A DNA stretch of 64,000 nt from VRUE01 sp963716245 (lineage in GTDB: Bacteria > Actinomycetota > Thermoleophilia > Solirubrobacterales > 70-9): assembly GCA_963716245.1 (NCBI GenBank), contig OY970300.1:2480001-2544000 (forward strand), in the 5' to 3' direction. Below, piece after piece: positions 16,094-25,131 of the stretch. The translations under genes and the position numbers were made by a program. Positions within the stretch are counted from its first letter, which is position 1. The number at the start of each line of letters is the position of its first letter. The notes under the pieces are model-generated. The model was given only the letters and a program-made list of their open reading frames with translations. It searched no databases and was not told the origin of the DNA.

Positions 16094-17947
16094 CTAACGA
16101 GCGCGCAGGGTCAGCGAGCGGGCGAGGCGGCCGTCGGGAACCGCGACGATGAGCTTCGCGCGCAGCTCGCCGCGCTCGCGGAGCAGCTCTATGCCGCGGC
16201 GGTTGAGCGGCAGGCGCAGGGAGCGCGAGGTGCCGCCCGCGAGGCGGAAGGGGCGGCGGGTCAGGGCGACGGGGACGACTCGCGTCCGCACGCGTCCGCG
16301 GGGGCCGGCGAGTCGGATTCGGGTCCGGGCGCGCAGCGCGATCTGGCCCGGGCAGGCGGTCTCCGCCGGCCACTCGCAGCGGACGGCGAGGCGGACCGCC
16401 CGCGGACCCGGCACGACGCGCAGGACCGAGATCGGGATCCGCACGCCGACGGTTCGGCAGCCGAGCGGCTTGTCGGAGCCGGTGCCGATGTTGACCGCGT
16501 AGGCGCAGACCTGCTCGCGACCGACCTTCGTCGTCGGGAAGCTGACGTCGAAGCCGCCGAGGCCACCGGAGGCGCGGAAGCGGGTCGCCATCTCGGGCCG
16601 GACCTGGGTCGCGATCGCGCCGAGCTCATGGCCGATCGCGCCGCTCCTGCCGGGCTTGCCCCCGACGTAGACGCGGATCGAGACCGGCGTGCCCGGTGCG
16701 CTGGGGTCGAACGCCCAGCCGACGACCTGGACCTGCCCCGCCGACGGCGAGCCGACGAAGTCGAGCGTCCCCTTCGGATCGTCGCCGGGTCCGGTCGCGG
16801 AGCCCACCGTGCCGCCTTCGACGTAGTTGTTGTCGACGTTGATCGTCACCCCGCCCCAGGTCTCGTCGTGGCCGCCGCGGTACTGGCGGATGCGCTGGTG
16901 CTCGGCCCATGCGTCGTCGGGGACGTAGGGGTCGTCTGCGGTCCGGCGCCCGTCCCAGTTGGCGATCCAGATGTGATCGGGGTGCAGGTAGCCGCTGCCG
17001 AGCCGGTCGACCAGGTCGGCGATGCCGGAGGCGCCGCTGCTGTAGACGCCCGACTCGTAGCCGAGCGTGTGCAGGCGCGCGGTCCACGCCTGGAGGAACG
17101 TCAGCGTCGCGTTGGTCGAGCTGGACGTGCGCGAGTAGCTCTCCATGTCGAAGTAGAGCGGGCTGCCGGGACCCATGCCGATCGCGGCGGCCTGCTCGAC
17201 CGCGTCGTTGGCCTCTGCGGTGCCCTGGAAGGTCGCCGAGCCGGCGCTCAGCTTCGCGCAGGTGCTGCAGCTGCTGGTCGGCGCCTGCAGGCCGACGTAG
17301 GTGGGGATCAGGTGCCAGTCGGCGCCGACCTGTTCGGCGACCCAGCTCGCGGTCAGGTTGGGCTGCGAGCAGGCCCGGTTGAGACCGCCGATGTAGACGC
17401 CGATCGCGCGGTAGGGCGAGGAGTCCCAGGCTCGCATCGAGCGTCGCGAGGGCGCGGCGCAGGCGTCGACGCCGAGGCCGGTGAAGTCGGAGCCGGCGGA
17501 GACTCTGGCAACGGGGGCGCCGCTCGCGCGCGCTTGACCCGGTGCTGGTGGCTTGCTACTCGTGCCAGCACGCTCCACTCGACGATTGCCTTCGTCGCCG
17601 ATGCCCGCTCGTGCCGCGGCGCTCGCCGGATTCACGACGATCGCTTGCCGCCGGCCGACCGCGCCGGCGGGGCAGCGCTGCGCCGCGCTCGGCGTCCCCA
17701 GGTAGACGGCGCGGCGGTCGAGCCGCACGCAGGCGTGCGGCTGCTCGGCCAGGCGGATCACCGGCCAGCCGGCCGGGACCCGGACCTCTTCGCCCCGGAA
17801 GCGGACCGTCCTCTCCCCGCCCGTCGCCTCGCCACGGAAATCGATCGCCTTATCCCCACCGGCCGCCGTGGCGATGCCGGCCATGGTGGCCAGAGGCAAG
17901 GCAACGGACATGGCGAGGAGCAGCATGCCTATGACTGCGCGCCGCAT
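16094..17947 (-). CDS. exported DUF1906 (Rv2525c-like glycoside-hydrolase-fold) protein with C-terminal beta domain
   Basis: A protein of 617 residues with signal peptide MRRAVIGMLLLAMSVALPLA. From about residue 155 the sequence GLGVDACAAPSRRSMRAW ... IGVYIGGLNRAC ... GSPLYFDMESYS ... HIWIANWDG is the DUF1906 fold, a TIM-barrel related to GH25 lysozymes. The last 120 residues form a separate module with two cysteines (VRCEWPAETACPGQIAL) ending in LRLPLNRRGIELLRERG...AKLIVAVPDG. A similar module ends the beta-helix protein encoded at 28194-30017. DUF1906 proteins are thought to act at the cell wall. Both the fold and the position at the edge of the glycan cluster point to the envelope. Confidence 0.8.
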   Translation of the reverse strand: MRRAVIGMLLLAMSVALPLATMAGIATAAGGDKAIDFRGEATGGERTVRFRGEEVRVPAGWPVIRLAEQPHACVRLDRRAVYLGTPSAAQRCPAGAVGRRQAIVVNPASAAARAGIGDEGNRRVERAGTSSKPPAPGQARASGAPVARVSAGSDFTGLGVDACAAPSRRSMRAWDSSPYRAIGVYIGGLNRACSQPNLTASWVAEQVGADWHLIPTYVGLQAPTSSCSTCAKLSAGSATFQGTAEANDAVEQAAAIGMGPGSPLYFDMESYSRTSSSTNATLTFLQAWTARLHTLGYESGVYSSGASGIADLVDRLGSGYLHPDHIWIANWDGRRTADDPYVPDDAWAEHQRIRQYRGGHDETWGGVTINVDNNYVEGGTVGSATGPGDDPKGTLDFVGSPSAGQVQVVGWAFDPSAPGTPVSIRVYVGGKPGRSGAIGHELGAIATQVRPEMATRFRASGGLGGFDVSFPTTKVGREQVCAYAVNIGTGSDKPLGCRTVGVRIPISVLRVVPGPRAVRLAVRCEWPAETACPGQIALRARTRIRLAGPRGRVRTRVVPVALTRRPFRLAGGTSRSLRLPLNRRGIELLRERGELRAKLIVAVPDGRLARSLTLRAR

Positions 17948-18007
17948 CTCTCCCCCAACCGTCCCACAGCCCGAACGTTTCGGCGCCTCTCGAAGCGCTC
18001 CGCAAGA

Positions 18008-18059
18008 GGACGTGCCGTCTGTTCGAGGCCACTATGGGCACCGAACAGACGGCACGTCC
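18008..18059 (-). terminator. perfect 18-bp inverted repeat downstream of the penicillin-acylase gene
   Basis: GGACGTGCCGTCTGTTCG at 18008-18025 is repeated as an exact reverse complement at 18042-18059, leaving a 16-base loop. It starts 30 bases after the stop of the minus-strand acylase gene and 60 bases before the DUF1906 start. There is no T-run after it, as is common for hairpin terminators in high-GC actinobacteria. The outer bases GACGTGCCG are shared with the palindrome at 36961-37010. A terminator is the simplest reading; a repeat-family member is the alternative. Confidence 0.55.
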
Positions 18060-18089
18060 CCCCGGCGCGGGCTTGGAAAGGGGCGGTGC

Positions 18090-20477
18090 TCAGGCCGGGA
18101 CGAGGGTGAGCTCGCGCCAGGGGCCCTCGCCGGCCATCGGCTGGGTGCGGCCCTCGAGCCAGTCGGCTTGGAGGTCGTCGTAGTGGCGGCTGGCGGGGTG
18201 GCCGGACTGGCCGGTGAACATCTGCCAGCGCGAGCGGTCGGGGTCGACCGGATCGGCGACCATTCGCCAGCTCGGCGCCCAGACGGCGCGGTAGGGGTCG
18301 TTGGGGTCGTAGGCGATCTGGCTGACCGTCTCCTGCGCGCCGCCCGCCTTGAGGCGGCGGTTGAGCAACTTGCGCAGCAGCGGGTTCGCCTCGCCGAGCG
18401 GGTGCGGGAACTCCATCTCGTGGACGTGCCCCCAGCGCCAGCCCTCCGGGTCGGGGCCGAAGCGGTCGCCGAGGTCGTCGAGCGCGCCGCTCAGCGCCTC
18501 CAGGACCAGCTCGTCCCAGGGGCGGCCGATCAGCTCCTCGTCCCCTTCCTCCCAGAGCTTCATCAGGTGGGAGTGCCAGCGCCACGGCGAGGTGACGTGC
18601 GTGGTGAAGCCGTTGTCGGCGCGGTCGAGCCAGCGCTCGCTGAGGTCGCGGTCGCCGATCGCGGCGCGGGCGACCTCACGCGCCAGCCGCAGCAGGAAGG
18701 CCTGGTAGATCGAGCCGGCGATCGAGTCCGGGTCGAGCCGGCCGTCCCAGCTGCGCAGCCGCTCGATCGCGCTGGTCTCGCGCTGGCCGCGCGGCCTCAG
18801 GCGGCCGAGCCGGCGGGCGACCTCGAGGCCGGGGATCGAGAGGTTGTCGGACTGCATCGCCTCGAAGCTCTCGATGTCGTGCTCGTCGCTCGCGCGCAGC
18901 AGGTCCTCGATCCGCCGCGCCCGGAAGCCGTCGAGCCAGTCGCTGGTTATGTGGTGCGGATAGTCGTCGCCGACGATGCGGTTGTTCGCGGTGACGAGGA
19001 AGCCGCTCTCGGGGTCGGTCACCTCGGGCAGCTCGTCGTAAGGGATCGTCCCGTCCCACTCGAACTCGCCGCTCCAGCCCGGCTTCGGCAGGTCCGGGCA
19101 GCCGCCGCGGCGCAGTGGCAGGCGGCCGACGAGCTTGTACCCGATCGAGCCGTGGCTATCGGCCCAGACGAGGTTCGAGGCCGGCGAGGTGTGACCCTCC
19201 AGCGTCGCGACGAGGTCCGGGCCGGAGCGGATCCCGTGCAGGTCGAACATTCCCGCGAAGGCGGTCGGCCGGTCGAGCGCGATCCAGCGCAGGGCGAGTG
19301 GCTCGGCGTCGTCGGCGCCGAGCGCCTCGTTGACGATCGGCCCGTGGTGGGTGATCCGCACGTCGAGCACCTCGGGGGCGTCGCGCCCCTTTACGGCGAT
19401 CTCCTCGCGGACGATCTCCAGCGGCCGCCACTCGTCCTCGAACAGGTAGCGGTCGCCCTCGATCCGCTCGACGAAGAGGTCCTGGACGTCGGCCATCACG
19501 TTGGTGAAGGTCCAGGCGACGTCGTTGTTCTGGCCCATGTAGACGCCCGGCATGCCCGGCAGCGAGGCGCCGCGGACGAAGCGGTCGCCGAGCGTGAGGC
19601 CGACCTGGTACCAGATGCCCGGCATGCTCTGCGGCAGGTGCGGGTCGCCGGCCATCAGCGCCTGGCCGGTCGCGCTGTGGGCGCCCGTGACGGCCCAGTT
19701 GTTGGAGCCGCTCGCCTCGGCGGCCAGCCCGATCGCGCCGCGCACGGCGTCGATCTGCTCGGCCAGCGCCAACCCGTCGCCCGACCACGGTTCCTGGGTG
19801 ACGACCGGGTTGTCGGCCGGATAGCCCGGGTCGAGCCTGGCGGCCAGCTCCGGTCCGAGCGCCCGCACCATGTCGGAGCGCAGCAGCTCCTTCTCCCAGT
19901 TGGTCGAGAGGCCGAAGGCGAGCAGCTTGCCCAGCCCGAGGATGTCGACCGGCTGCCAGGGTTGGAAGTCGAGCCGCAGCAGCTGCATCTCGAAGGGCGG
20001 CGCCTTGGCGCTCGCGGCGGCCGCGTTGACCCCCTCGCAGAAGCGCTCGAGCAGGGTCCGCAGCTCGGGATCGAGCGCAGCCGCCTCGCGCTCGGCGACG
20101 CGGCGGATGCCGAGCGTGCGCATCAGGCGGTCGATCGGGAGCCCCTCCTCGCCGGCCATCTCCGAGAGCCGCCCCGAGACCACGCGCCGGTAGAAGTCCA
20201 TCTGCCAGAGCCGGTCCTGCCCGTGGCAGAACCCCTCGGCGAACCAGAGGTCGGCGGCGGTCTCGGCCTCGACGTGGGGGACGCCCCAGCGGTCGCGCCG
20301 CACCCGCACCGGACCCCCCAGCCCGGAGAGCTCGATCGTGCCCTTCGTCTGCGGCAGCGGCCGGCGGGCGAGGAGGTGCCAGAGGGCGCCGATCCCCGCC
20401 CCGATCAGCCCAAGGCCGACGGCTCCGCCGACCAATCCGGCTTGGACCGCGCTTCCACTGCGCCTGCTCCCGCTCAT
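18090..20477 (-). CDS. penicillin acylase family Ntn hydrolase, membrane-anchored or exported
   Basis: A protein of 795 residues, normal length for the precursor of this family. A hydrophobic segment at 11-35 would export or anchor it. RDRWGVPHVEAETAADLWFAEGFCHGQDRLWQMD is spread over about residues 61-94 and marks the alpha subunit. EASGSNNWAVTG contains the cleavage site and nucleophile S258 of the beta subunit, and VTANNRIVGDDYPHHI holds the conserved asparagine region. Members cleave amide bonds of beta-lactams, N-acyl-homoserine lactones or cyclic lipopeptides after autocatalytic maturation. The substrate is unknown; nothing in the neighbourhood points to beta-lactam metabolism. Confidence 0.87.
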   Translation of the reverse strand: MSGSRRSGSAVQAGLVGGAVGLGLIGAGIGALWHLLARRPLPQTKGTIELSGLGGPVRVRRDRWGVPHVEAETAADLWFAEGFCHGQDRLWQMDFYRRVVSGRLSEMAGEEGLPIDRLMRTLGIRRVAEREAAALDPELRTLLERFCEGVNAAAASAKAPPFEMQLLRLDFQPWQPVDILGLGKLLAFGLSTNWEKELLRSDMVRALGPELAARLDPGYPADNPVVTQEPWSGDGLALAEQIDAVRGAIGLAAEASGSNNWAVTGAHSATGQALMAGDPHLPQSMPGIWYQVGLTLGDRFVRGASLPGMPGVYMGQNNDVAWTFTNVMADVQDLFVERIEGDRYLFEDEWRPLEIVREEIAVKGRDAPEVLDVRITHHGPIVNEALGADDAEPLALRWIALDRPTAFAGMFDLHGIRSGPDLVATLEGHTSPASNLVWADSHGSIGYKLVGRLPLRRGGCPDLPKPGWSGEFEWDGTIPYDELPEVTDPESGFLVTANNRIVGDDYPHHITSDWLDGFRARRIEDLLRASDEHDIESFEAMQSDNLSIPGLEVARRLGRLRPRGQRETSAIERLRSWDGRLDPDSIAGSIYQAFLLRLAREVARAAIGDRDLSERWLDRADNGFTTHVTSPWRWHSHLMKLWEEGDEELIGRPWDELVLEALSGALDDLGDRFGPDPEGWRWGHVHEMEFPHPLGEANPLLRKLLNRRLKAGGAQETVSQIAYDPNDPYRAVWAPSWRMVADPVDPDRSRWQMFTGQSGHPASRHYDDLQADWLEGRTQPMAGEGPWRELTLVPA

Positions 20478-20504
20478 TGCACCTGTGTATCAGGAAACTG
20501 GCTG

Positions 20505-20543
20505 GCTGGCCAATGTAAACCCCGGCACTTTTCTTTGGCCAGC
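20505..20543. promoter_or_regulatory. inverted repeat in the divergent promoter region
   Basis: GCTGGCCAA at 20505-20513 is exactly reverse-complemented at 20535-20543, with a 21-base spacer. It lies in the 129-base gap between the divergent acylase gene (start 20477) and the delta-60 repeat gene (start 20607). That gap is AT-richer than its flanks and has a strong ribosome-binding site, GGGAGGGG, just before the ATG at 20607. The centre-to-centre spacing suits a dimeric regulator, but no regulator is encoded beside it. Confidence 0.35.
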
Positions 20544-20606
20544 GGCGAGACTTCCCCCTACTCCTTGCTGTTAGAAAGGCGACCAACGGCATAAACGGGA
20601 GGGGAC

Positions 20607-22151
20607 ATGAAGCGATCAGAGGCAAATAGTCGAAGAGTTCGGGGTCTTGGGTTGCGGAGCCTTTGGGTGGCGGTCCTCGCCAACCTCATGCTCGCAGCGC
20701 CAGTCGCCGCCGAGCCGGGTCAACTCGATCTGAGCTTCAGTCGTGACGGCCGCGTGGTGACGCAGTTCCCGGCCGAAGCGGTTCCTTACCCATACTCCTC
20801 CTACGCCCCAGACCGGGGGTTCGCGGCGAACCGATTTCCCATGGCGCTGACCCCTGGGGGAGGTGTGGTCGCCGCCAGCAGCAAGAAGCTCGTCCAGTAC
20901 CTGGCAACCGGCCAACCGAACCCCCGCTTCGGGCGCAACGGACAGGTTCCGATCCCGACGGTGAATGGCTCCCTGTTTCGGGTTAGCGCGATCGCGGTGG
21001 ACTTCCGCGGCCGCATCGTGGTCGCCGGCACGGCGAAACTCAATCCGCCCCGACAGATGGGCGGAAATCCCCTGCCGGGACCGGTCCCGAGTGCCGCGAG
21101 GGTGATTCGATTCCTGCCCAATGGAGCCCTCGACAGGGGCTTCGGGGAGGGTGGCGTCTCGACCTCGACGCTCGGTGCCGAACCACCCGTGTATCAGGAC
21201 GGCGGCCCGTATGAGGCGGCAGCCGTGTCGGTCCTCGGGCTTACCGTAGACAACTTCGGTCGGCCGGTCCTGAGCGGCGCGGCATCGGATGCGATCGGCA
21301 ACTGCGGCAACCCGGATATCACTTTCGAATCGAGGCACGCCTTCATTGCCCGCCTCACCAAGTCCGGAGATCCGGATCGGACCTTCGCCGAAGGAGGGCT
21401 GAAGCCGGTCGGCGGCCTCACCGAACTGAAATCCCCAGCCGCTAGCCAGTCCGGGGGCATCCTGTCCATCGGCTCGTATAGCAGGCCGTGCACGCGTTAT
21501 GAACTGCCATATCCGTCGGTTCTTGTAGGCCTAACTCCGACTGGAACTCCGGATGGCGGCTTCGCAGGCGGCGGGTTCTGGTCGCGGCGATTCGAGGGGA
21601 GCTACAAGGTTCTGGTCGTTAACGACCTCTCGGTGACTCCTGCGGGAACGATCCTCCTGCTCGCCCAAACCGCTGTATCCCCATTCGCAGACGAGCCGAC
21701 CATGAGCAAGGTCCTCCGCCTCCTTCCAGACGGCCGACCTGATCCCGCTTTCGGCCGACGCGGCAGTTTGACGCTGCCGCTGGGCCAACGGGCGGAGTTC
21801 AGCGCCATTTCGCCCGGCCCCCGCGACGAGGTTCTCCTCGCAGGCAGCGTCTCCCGCAGACCGGCGGCTGTCAGCGACCAAGGTAGGTCCCAGCTGCTCT
21901 TGATGCGCCTGACCTCGGCCGGCCGGGTCGATCGTAGCTTCGGCCGCGCAGGGCGAGTCGCAACGCGCTTCCGCGGAGCGACGGTAACCGCCACCGATTT
22001 GGCAGTTGATCCCCGCGGTCGCATCGTCGTCGGCGGTCGGCTCTTCAATCGGCATCTTGCAACGCCGAATTTGCTGGGCCTCGCGCGCTACCTCGGTGAC
22101 GAGGCGGCACGCAGGCCCACGACGGCGACCGGCGGGCGGGCGGGCCACTAG
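20607..22151 (+). CDS. exported delta-60 repeat (beta-propeller-like) protein
   Basis: A protein of 514 residues. A basic N-terminus and the hydrophobic stretch LWVAVLANLMLAAPVAAEPG form a signal peptide. Seven or so degenerate repeats of about 60 residues follow, each ending in a phrase such as LDLSFSRDGRV, PNPRFGRNGQV, LDRGFGEGGV, PDRTFAEGGL, PDGGFAGGGF, PDPAFGRRGS or VDRSFGRAGRV; this is the delta-60 motif. The repeats should fold as a propeller outside the membrane. The function is unknown. The translation start is well supported by GGGAGGGGAC immediately upstream. Its stop overlaps the convergent MBL gene by four bases. Confidence 0.85.
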   Translation: MKRSEANSRRVRGLGLRSLWVAVLANLMLAAPVAAEPGQLDLSFSRDGRVVTQFPAEAVPYPYSSYAPDRGFAANRFPMALTPGGGVVAASSKKLVQYLATGQPNPRFGRNGQVPIPTVNGSLFRVSAIAVDFRGRIVVAGTAKLNPPRQMGGNPLPGPVPSAARVIRFLPNGALDRGFGEGGVSTSTLGAEPPVYQDGGPYEAAAVSVLGLTVDNFGRPVLSGAASDAIGNCGNPDITFESRHAFIARLTKSGDPDRTFAEGGLKPVGGLTELKSPAASQSGGILSIGSYSRPCTRYELPYPSVLVGLTPTGTPDGGFAGGGFWSRRFEGSYKVLVVNDLSVTPAGTILLLAQTAVSPFADEPTMSKVLRLLPDGRPDPAFGRRGSLTLPLGQRAEFSAISPGPRDEVLLAGSVSRRPAAVSDQGRSQLLLMRLTSAGRVDRSFGRAGRVATRFRGATVTATDLAVDPRGRIVVGGRLFNRHLATPNLLGLARYLGDEAARRPTTATGGRAGH

Positions 22152-22924
22152 GCCCCAAGCTCGCCCGGCAGCCGCCCCTCCGCCTCGAGCTTCTGCAGGT
22201 GCGCCTCCATGACCAGCGCCGCCGCAGGACGCATCGCCTCGGGGACGTCGTCCCAGACCTCGGCGAGCAGCGCTCCCCTGGAGCGCTCGCCGCGCTCCAG
22301 GGCGGCGAGGAGGCGGCGCTCGCGCATCTCGCGGTGCTCGACGTACTCGGCCAGCTTCGCGGCAGGGTCGGCGATCCAGGGGCCGTGGCCGGGGCAGATC
22401 AGCTCGATCGGCTCCGCCTGCATGCGTCGCAGCGAGTCCATGTAGGCGGCGAGCGAGCCGCCGTCGGGCGGCACGAAGGTCGAGCCCTCGCCGAGCACCA
22501 GGTCGCCGCTGAAGCAGACGCCGTCGGAGGTCAGGAAGCAGACGTGGTCCTCGGCGTGCCCGGGCGTGGCGACGGCCCGCAGGCCCCCATGCTGCTCGCC
22601 GTCATTCGGCAGCACGACTGGCGGCCGCTCGTCCCCGCCGTGTCCGCCAGTCGCCGCCCTGGCTTCGGCCACCATGGTCGCGAGTCGCTCCGCGCCGTCC
22701 GCATGATCGCCGTGGGTATGCGTGAGCAGCACCATGCCGATTCCGCCGCGCTCCTCGCCCGCGACCCGCACCGCCTCCAAGTGCCCACGGTCGTCCGGCC
22801 CCGGGTCGATCGCGACACACGGCCCCGTCCCATACAAATAGGTGTTGGTCCCCTCCCCCGTCAGCGGCCCGGGGTTGGGCGCCACGATCCGCAGGATCTC
22901 GGGATGGCCCGGCGCCTCAGTCAT
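22148..22924 (-). CDS. MBL-fold metallo-hydrolase, LACTB2/glyoxalase II-like
   Basis: A protein of 258 residues. LLTHTHGDHADGAERLA (67-83) is the HxHxDH zinc motif; TPGHAEDHVCFL and CPGHGPWIADP supply further metal ligands. The C-terminal part, WDDVPEAMRPAAALVMEAHLQKLEAEGRL, is a winged-helix-like extension as in LACTB2-type proteins, which include single-strand RNases and thioester hydrolases. It lies downstream of the PafBC-like gene on the same strand; a hairpin (22928-22970) ends four bases before the start codon and could hide its ribosome-binding site. No shine-dalgarno sequence is visible outside that hairpin. Confidence 0.85.
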   Translation of the reverse strand: MTEAPGHPEILRIVAPNPGPLTGEGTNTYLYGTGPCVAIDPGPDDRGHLEAVRVAGEERGGIGMVLLTHTHGDHADGAERLATMVAEARAATGGHGGDERPPVVLPNDGEQHGGLRAVATPGHAEDHVCFLTSDGVCFSGDLVLGEGSTFVPPDGGSLAAYMDSLRRMQAEPIELICPGHGPWIADPAAKLAEYVEHREMRERRLLAALERGERSRGALLAEVWDDVPEAMRPAAALVMEAHLQKLEAEGRLPGELGA

Positions 22925-22927
22925 GTT

Positions 22928-22970
22928 GCTTGGCGCAAAACTCGGACATATTCCGACTTTCGCGCCAAGC
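22928..22970 (-). terminator. stem-loop between the PafBC-like gene and the MBL gene
   Basis: GCTTGGCGC (22928-22936) pairs exactly with GCGCCAAGC (22962-22970). A second stem, TCGG/CCGA, lies inside, separated by AAAAC and CTTTC, around an ACATATT loop. It begins six bases after the stop of the regulator gene and ends next to the ATG of the hydrolase. It can act as a terminator of the first gene or as a translational shield of the second; I cannot choose from sequence alone. Confidence 0.5.
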
Positions 22971-22975
22971 GAGGC

Positions 22976-25036
22976 TCAGGCGGCCGCGGCGGCGACTTCC
23001 CGAGCGATCGCCTCGCGGGCGTCCTCGGGCTCGAGCACGACGAGGTCCCCGGCGCCGCGCAGGATCTCGCGGACCAGCCAGGACGTCCCCGCGTAGGGCA
23101 GCTCGACGACGACCGCGCCGTCCTCCAGCTCCTCGACCACGGTCCGCTCCTCGCGCAGCCAGCGCGCCCGCTCGGGCGAGACCCAGACGCGGGCGACCTG
23201 GGCGGTCGGCACCTCGCCGTCGGTCATCCAGCCCTCGACGCCGGCCAGCTCTTCGACCTCGGGCCGCGGCTCGAACGTCTCGCCGGTCGGCGCCGCCTCC
23301 TTGACCCGGTCGAGCTTGAAGTGGCGGATGCCCTCTTTGGTCAGGTCGTAGCACTCGACGTACCAGCCCTCGCGCCCGTTCTCCAGCCGGTAGGGCTCGA
23401 CCTGGCGCTTGGTGAACTGGTCCTCGTTCTCCTTGTAGTACTGGATCTCCAGCACCTGACGGGAGGAGATCGCCTCGTTGACGAGCCGCGCCACCTCGAC
23501 GTCGCCGCCGCTGCCGGCCGCGATCTCCAGCCCCTCCTCGGAGGGGTCGTGGCCGAGCGCCTTGACGATCTTGGTCCGGGCGCTCTGCAGGCCGCCCTGG
23601 GGCAGGTGGTCGCCGAACAGGTCGATGGCCGCGACCAGCGCCTTCGCCTCGAGCGGCAGCAGCCGGGCGGGCCGGGCGAAGTTGTCGCCGTAGGGCTCCG
23701 AGTCGACCTCGATCTCCTCGCCCTGGATCTCGGCGTAGAGGACGTAGGTCCCGCCGCCGAAGTTGACGACGTTGAGCAGGTCGATGTCCTCCTGCAGCTC
23801 CTCGGCGGTCAGTTCGAGCCGCTCGCGCAGGTCGGCGACACCCAGCCGCTCGCCTTTCTTGGCGGATTCGATCAGCAGGCCGGCGAGGGTGACGAGGCGG
23901 GCGAAGCGCTCCGGCCGGATCGCGGTCTCGCCGCGGCCGTTGGAGCGTGAGCGGCGCGGCGCCTCGCGCAGCGGCCGCTCGACCGTGCCGGCCGGCTCGA
24001 AGCCGTTCACGTGGCGGCGGTGCAGGAGGTCGAGCCGCCCCTGGGCTTCGCTGCGCAGCTCCTCGGGCGCCAGCACCTCGGCGTTCTGGCGCCAGCGCAG
24101 CACCCAGGCGATCAGCTCGCGCGGCGAGGCGTAGTCGGTCTCGAAGATCGTCCCCTTGCCCGGCGCCCCGTCGGCCTTCTTGGCGGGGCGAAGCTCGCCG
24201 TAGGCGCCGAAGTCGCGTTCGATCAGCCAGGCGATCCGGTCCCGCAGGAAGATCTTCGCGCGGCCCTGGATCTCGCCCAGCTGCCAGTCGGCGCGCTGGC
24301 CGTAGTCGCGACGGTCGAAGTTCTCGGGCGGCGAGAAGTCGTGCTCGGCCTTCGAGGCGTAGCCGACCTTGCCCTGGATCCGCGAGAGGCGGAAGACGCG
24401 GACCGCGTCGCGCTCGTGCGAGTGGCCGATCAAATAGAACTGGCCGCCGCGGAAGACGAGGTGGAAGGGGTCGACCTTGCGCTTCTCGGTCTCGTCGCGC
24501 TCCATCGTGTAGTAGGTGAACTCGATCGTCTTGCGGCGCGAGATCGCCGTCTCGATCTTCGATAGGCGCTGGGCTAGGTCGCGGCCGCCCGCGGAGGCGG
24601 TCATCGCCATCTCGACCGGCGCCCGCTCCGCCTCGCTGAGCGGGTTCGGGTGGCCCCAGGCGACCTGTTGCAGGGCGAGCCGCAGCGGCTCGGCGTAGGC
24701 GAAGCCGCCGTCGGTGAGCAGCATCAGGGCCGTGCTCAGCGCCGCCAGCTCGTCGTCGGTGAACTCGATCGCGTCGAGGTAGAAGTTCTCCGGCGGCAGC
24801 GAGTACAGCTCGGCCTCGAAGAACCCCTCGCCGGGTTTCTCGACCCCGAGCTGGATGCCGAGGCTCTCCAGCTCCGCCCGGTCCGCGTAGAAGCGCCGCG
24901 CGAACGCGTCGTCGTTCATGTCGCTGTATCCCTCGACCTCGCGCTTGATCTCCAGCGCCGAGACCGGCCTGCCCTGCGCCATCAGGAACGAGATCAGCGA
25001 GAGCTGGCGGATCAGCTTCTCGGTGTCCTTCGCCAC
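22976..25036 (-). CDS. fused PafB-PafC-like WYL-domain transcription regulator
   Basis: A protein of 686 residues made of two similar halves. Each has an N-terminal winged helix (KLIRQLSLISFLMAQGRPVSALEIK at about 7-31; ERFARLVTLAGLLIESAKKG at about 370), a WYL domain (IEFTYYTMERDETEKRKVDPFHLVFRGGQFYLIGH; LEIQYYKENEDQFTKRQVEPYRLENGREGWYVECY) and a WCX tail. In mycobacteria PafB and PafC are separate proteins that activate the LexA-independent DNA-damage response, and natural fusions are known in other actinobacteria. Here the pafA/prcBA proteasome genes are not adjacent. Ligand and regulon cannot be read from the sequence. Confidence 0.85.
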   Translation of the reverse strand: MAKDTEKLIRQLSLISFLMAQGRPVSALEIKREVEGYSDMNDDAFARRFYADRAELESLGIQLGVEKPGEGFFEAELYSLPPENFYLDAIEFTDDELAALSTALMLLTDGGFAYAEPLRLALQQVAWGHPNPLSEAERAPVEMAMTASAGGRDLAQRLSKIETAISRRKTIEFTYYTMERDETEKRKVDPFHLVFRGGQFYLIGHSHERDAVRVFRLSRIQGKVGYASKAEHDFSPPENFDRRDYGQRADWQLGEIQGRAKIFLRDRIAWLIERDFGAYGELRPAKKADGAPGKGTIFETDYASPRELIAWVLRWRQNAEVLAPEELRSEAQGRLDLLHRRHVNGFEPAGTVERPLREAPRRSRSNGRGETAIRPERFARLVTLAGLLIESAKKGERLGVADLRERLELTAEELQEDIDLLNVVNFGGGTYVLYAEIQGEEIEVDSEPYGDNFARPARLLPLEAKALVAAIDLFGDHLPQGGLQSARTKIVKALGHDPSEEGLEIAAGSGGDVEVARLVNEAISSRQVLEIQYYKENEDQFTKRQVEPYRLENGREGWYVECYDLTKEGIRHFKLDRVKEAAPTGETFEPRPEVEELAGVEGWMTDGEVPTAQVARVWVSPERARWLREERTVVEELEDGAVVVELPYAGTSWLVREILRGAGDLVVLEPEDAREAIAREVAAAAA

Positions 25037-25088
25037 GGCTCCCAGAATAGTGAGGGCGACCTGGCCGGACCCCTGCGGAAACCGCCTT

Positions 25089-25110
25089 CAGCCCGCAATT
25101 TGCGCGGCTG
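25089..25110 (-). terminator. hairpin downstream of the YhaM-like gene
   Basis: CAGCCCGCA (25089-25097) pairs with TGCGCGGCTG (25101-25110) through one bulged base and an ATT loop. It starts 22 bases after the stop of the minus-strand nuclease gene and lies before the PafBC-like gene. No T-tract follows. It is a plausible weak intrinsic terminator. Confidence 0.4.
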
Positions 25111-25131
25111 GACAGATCGAAGGGCCGGTGC

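Noticed and set aside
17868..20594. 908-codon plus-strand frame over the penicillin acylase gene
   Set aside because: Antisense to a full-length Ntn hydrolase with its catalytic motif; no domain, no ribosome-binding site.
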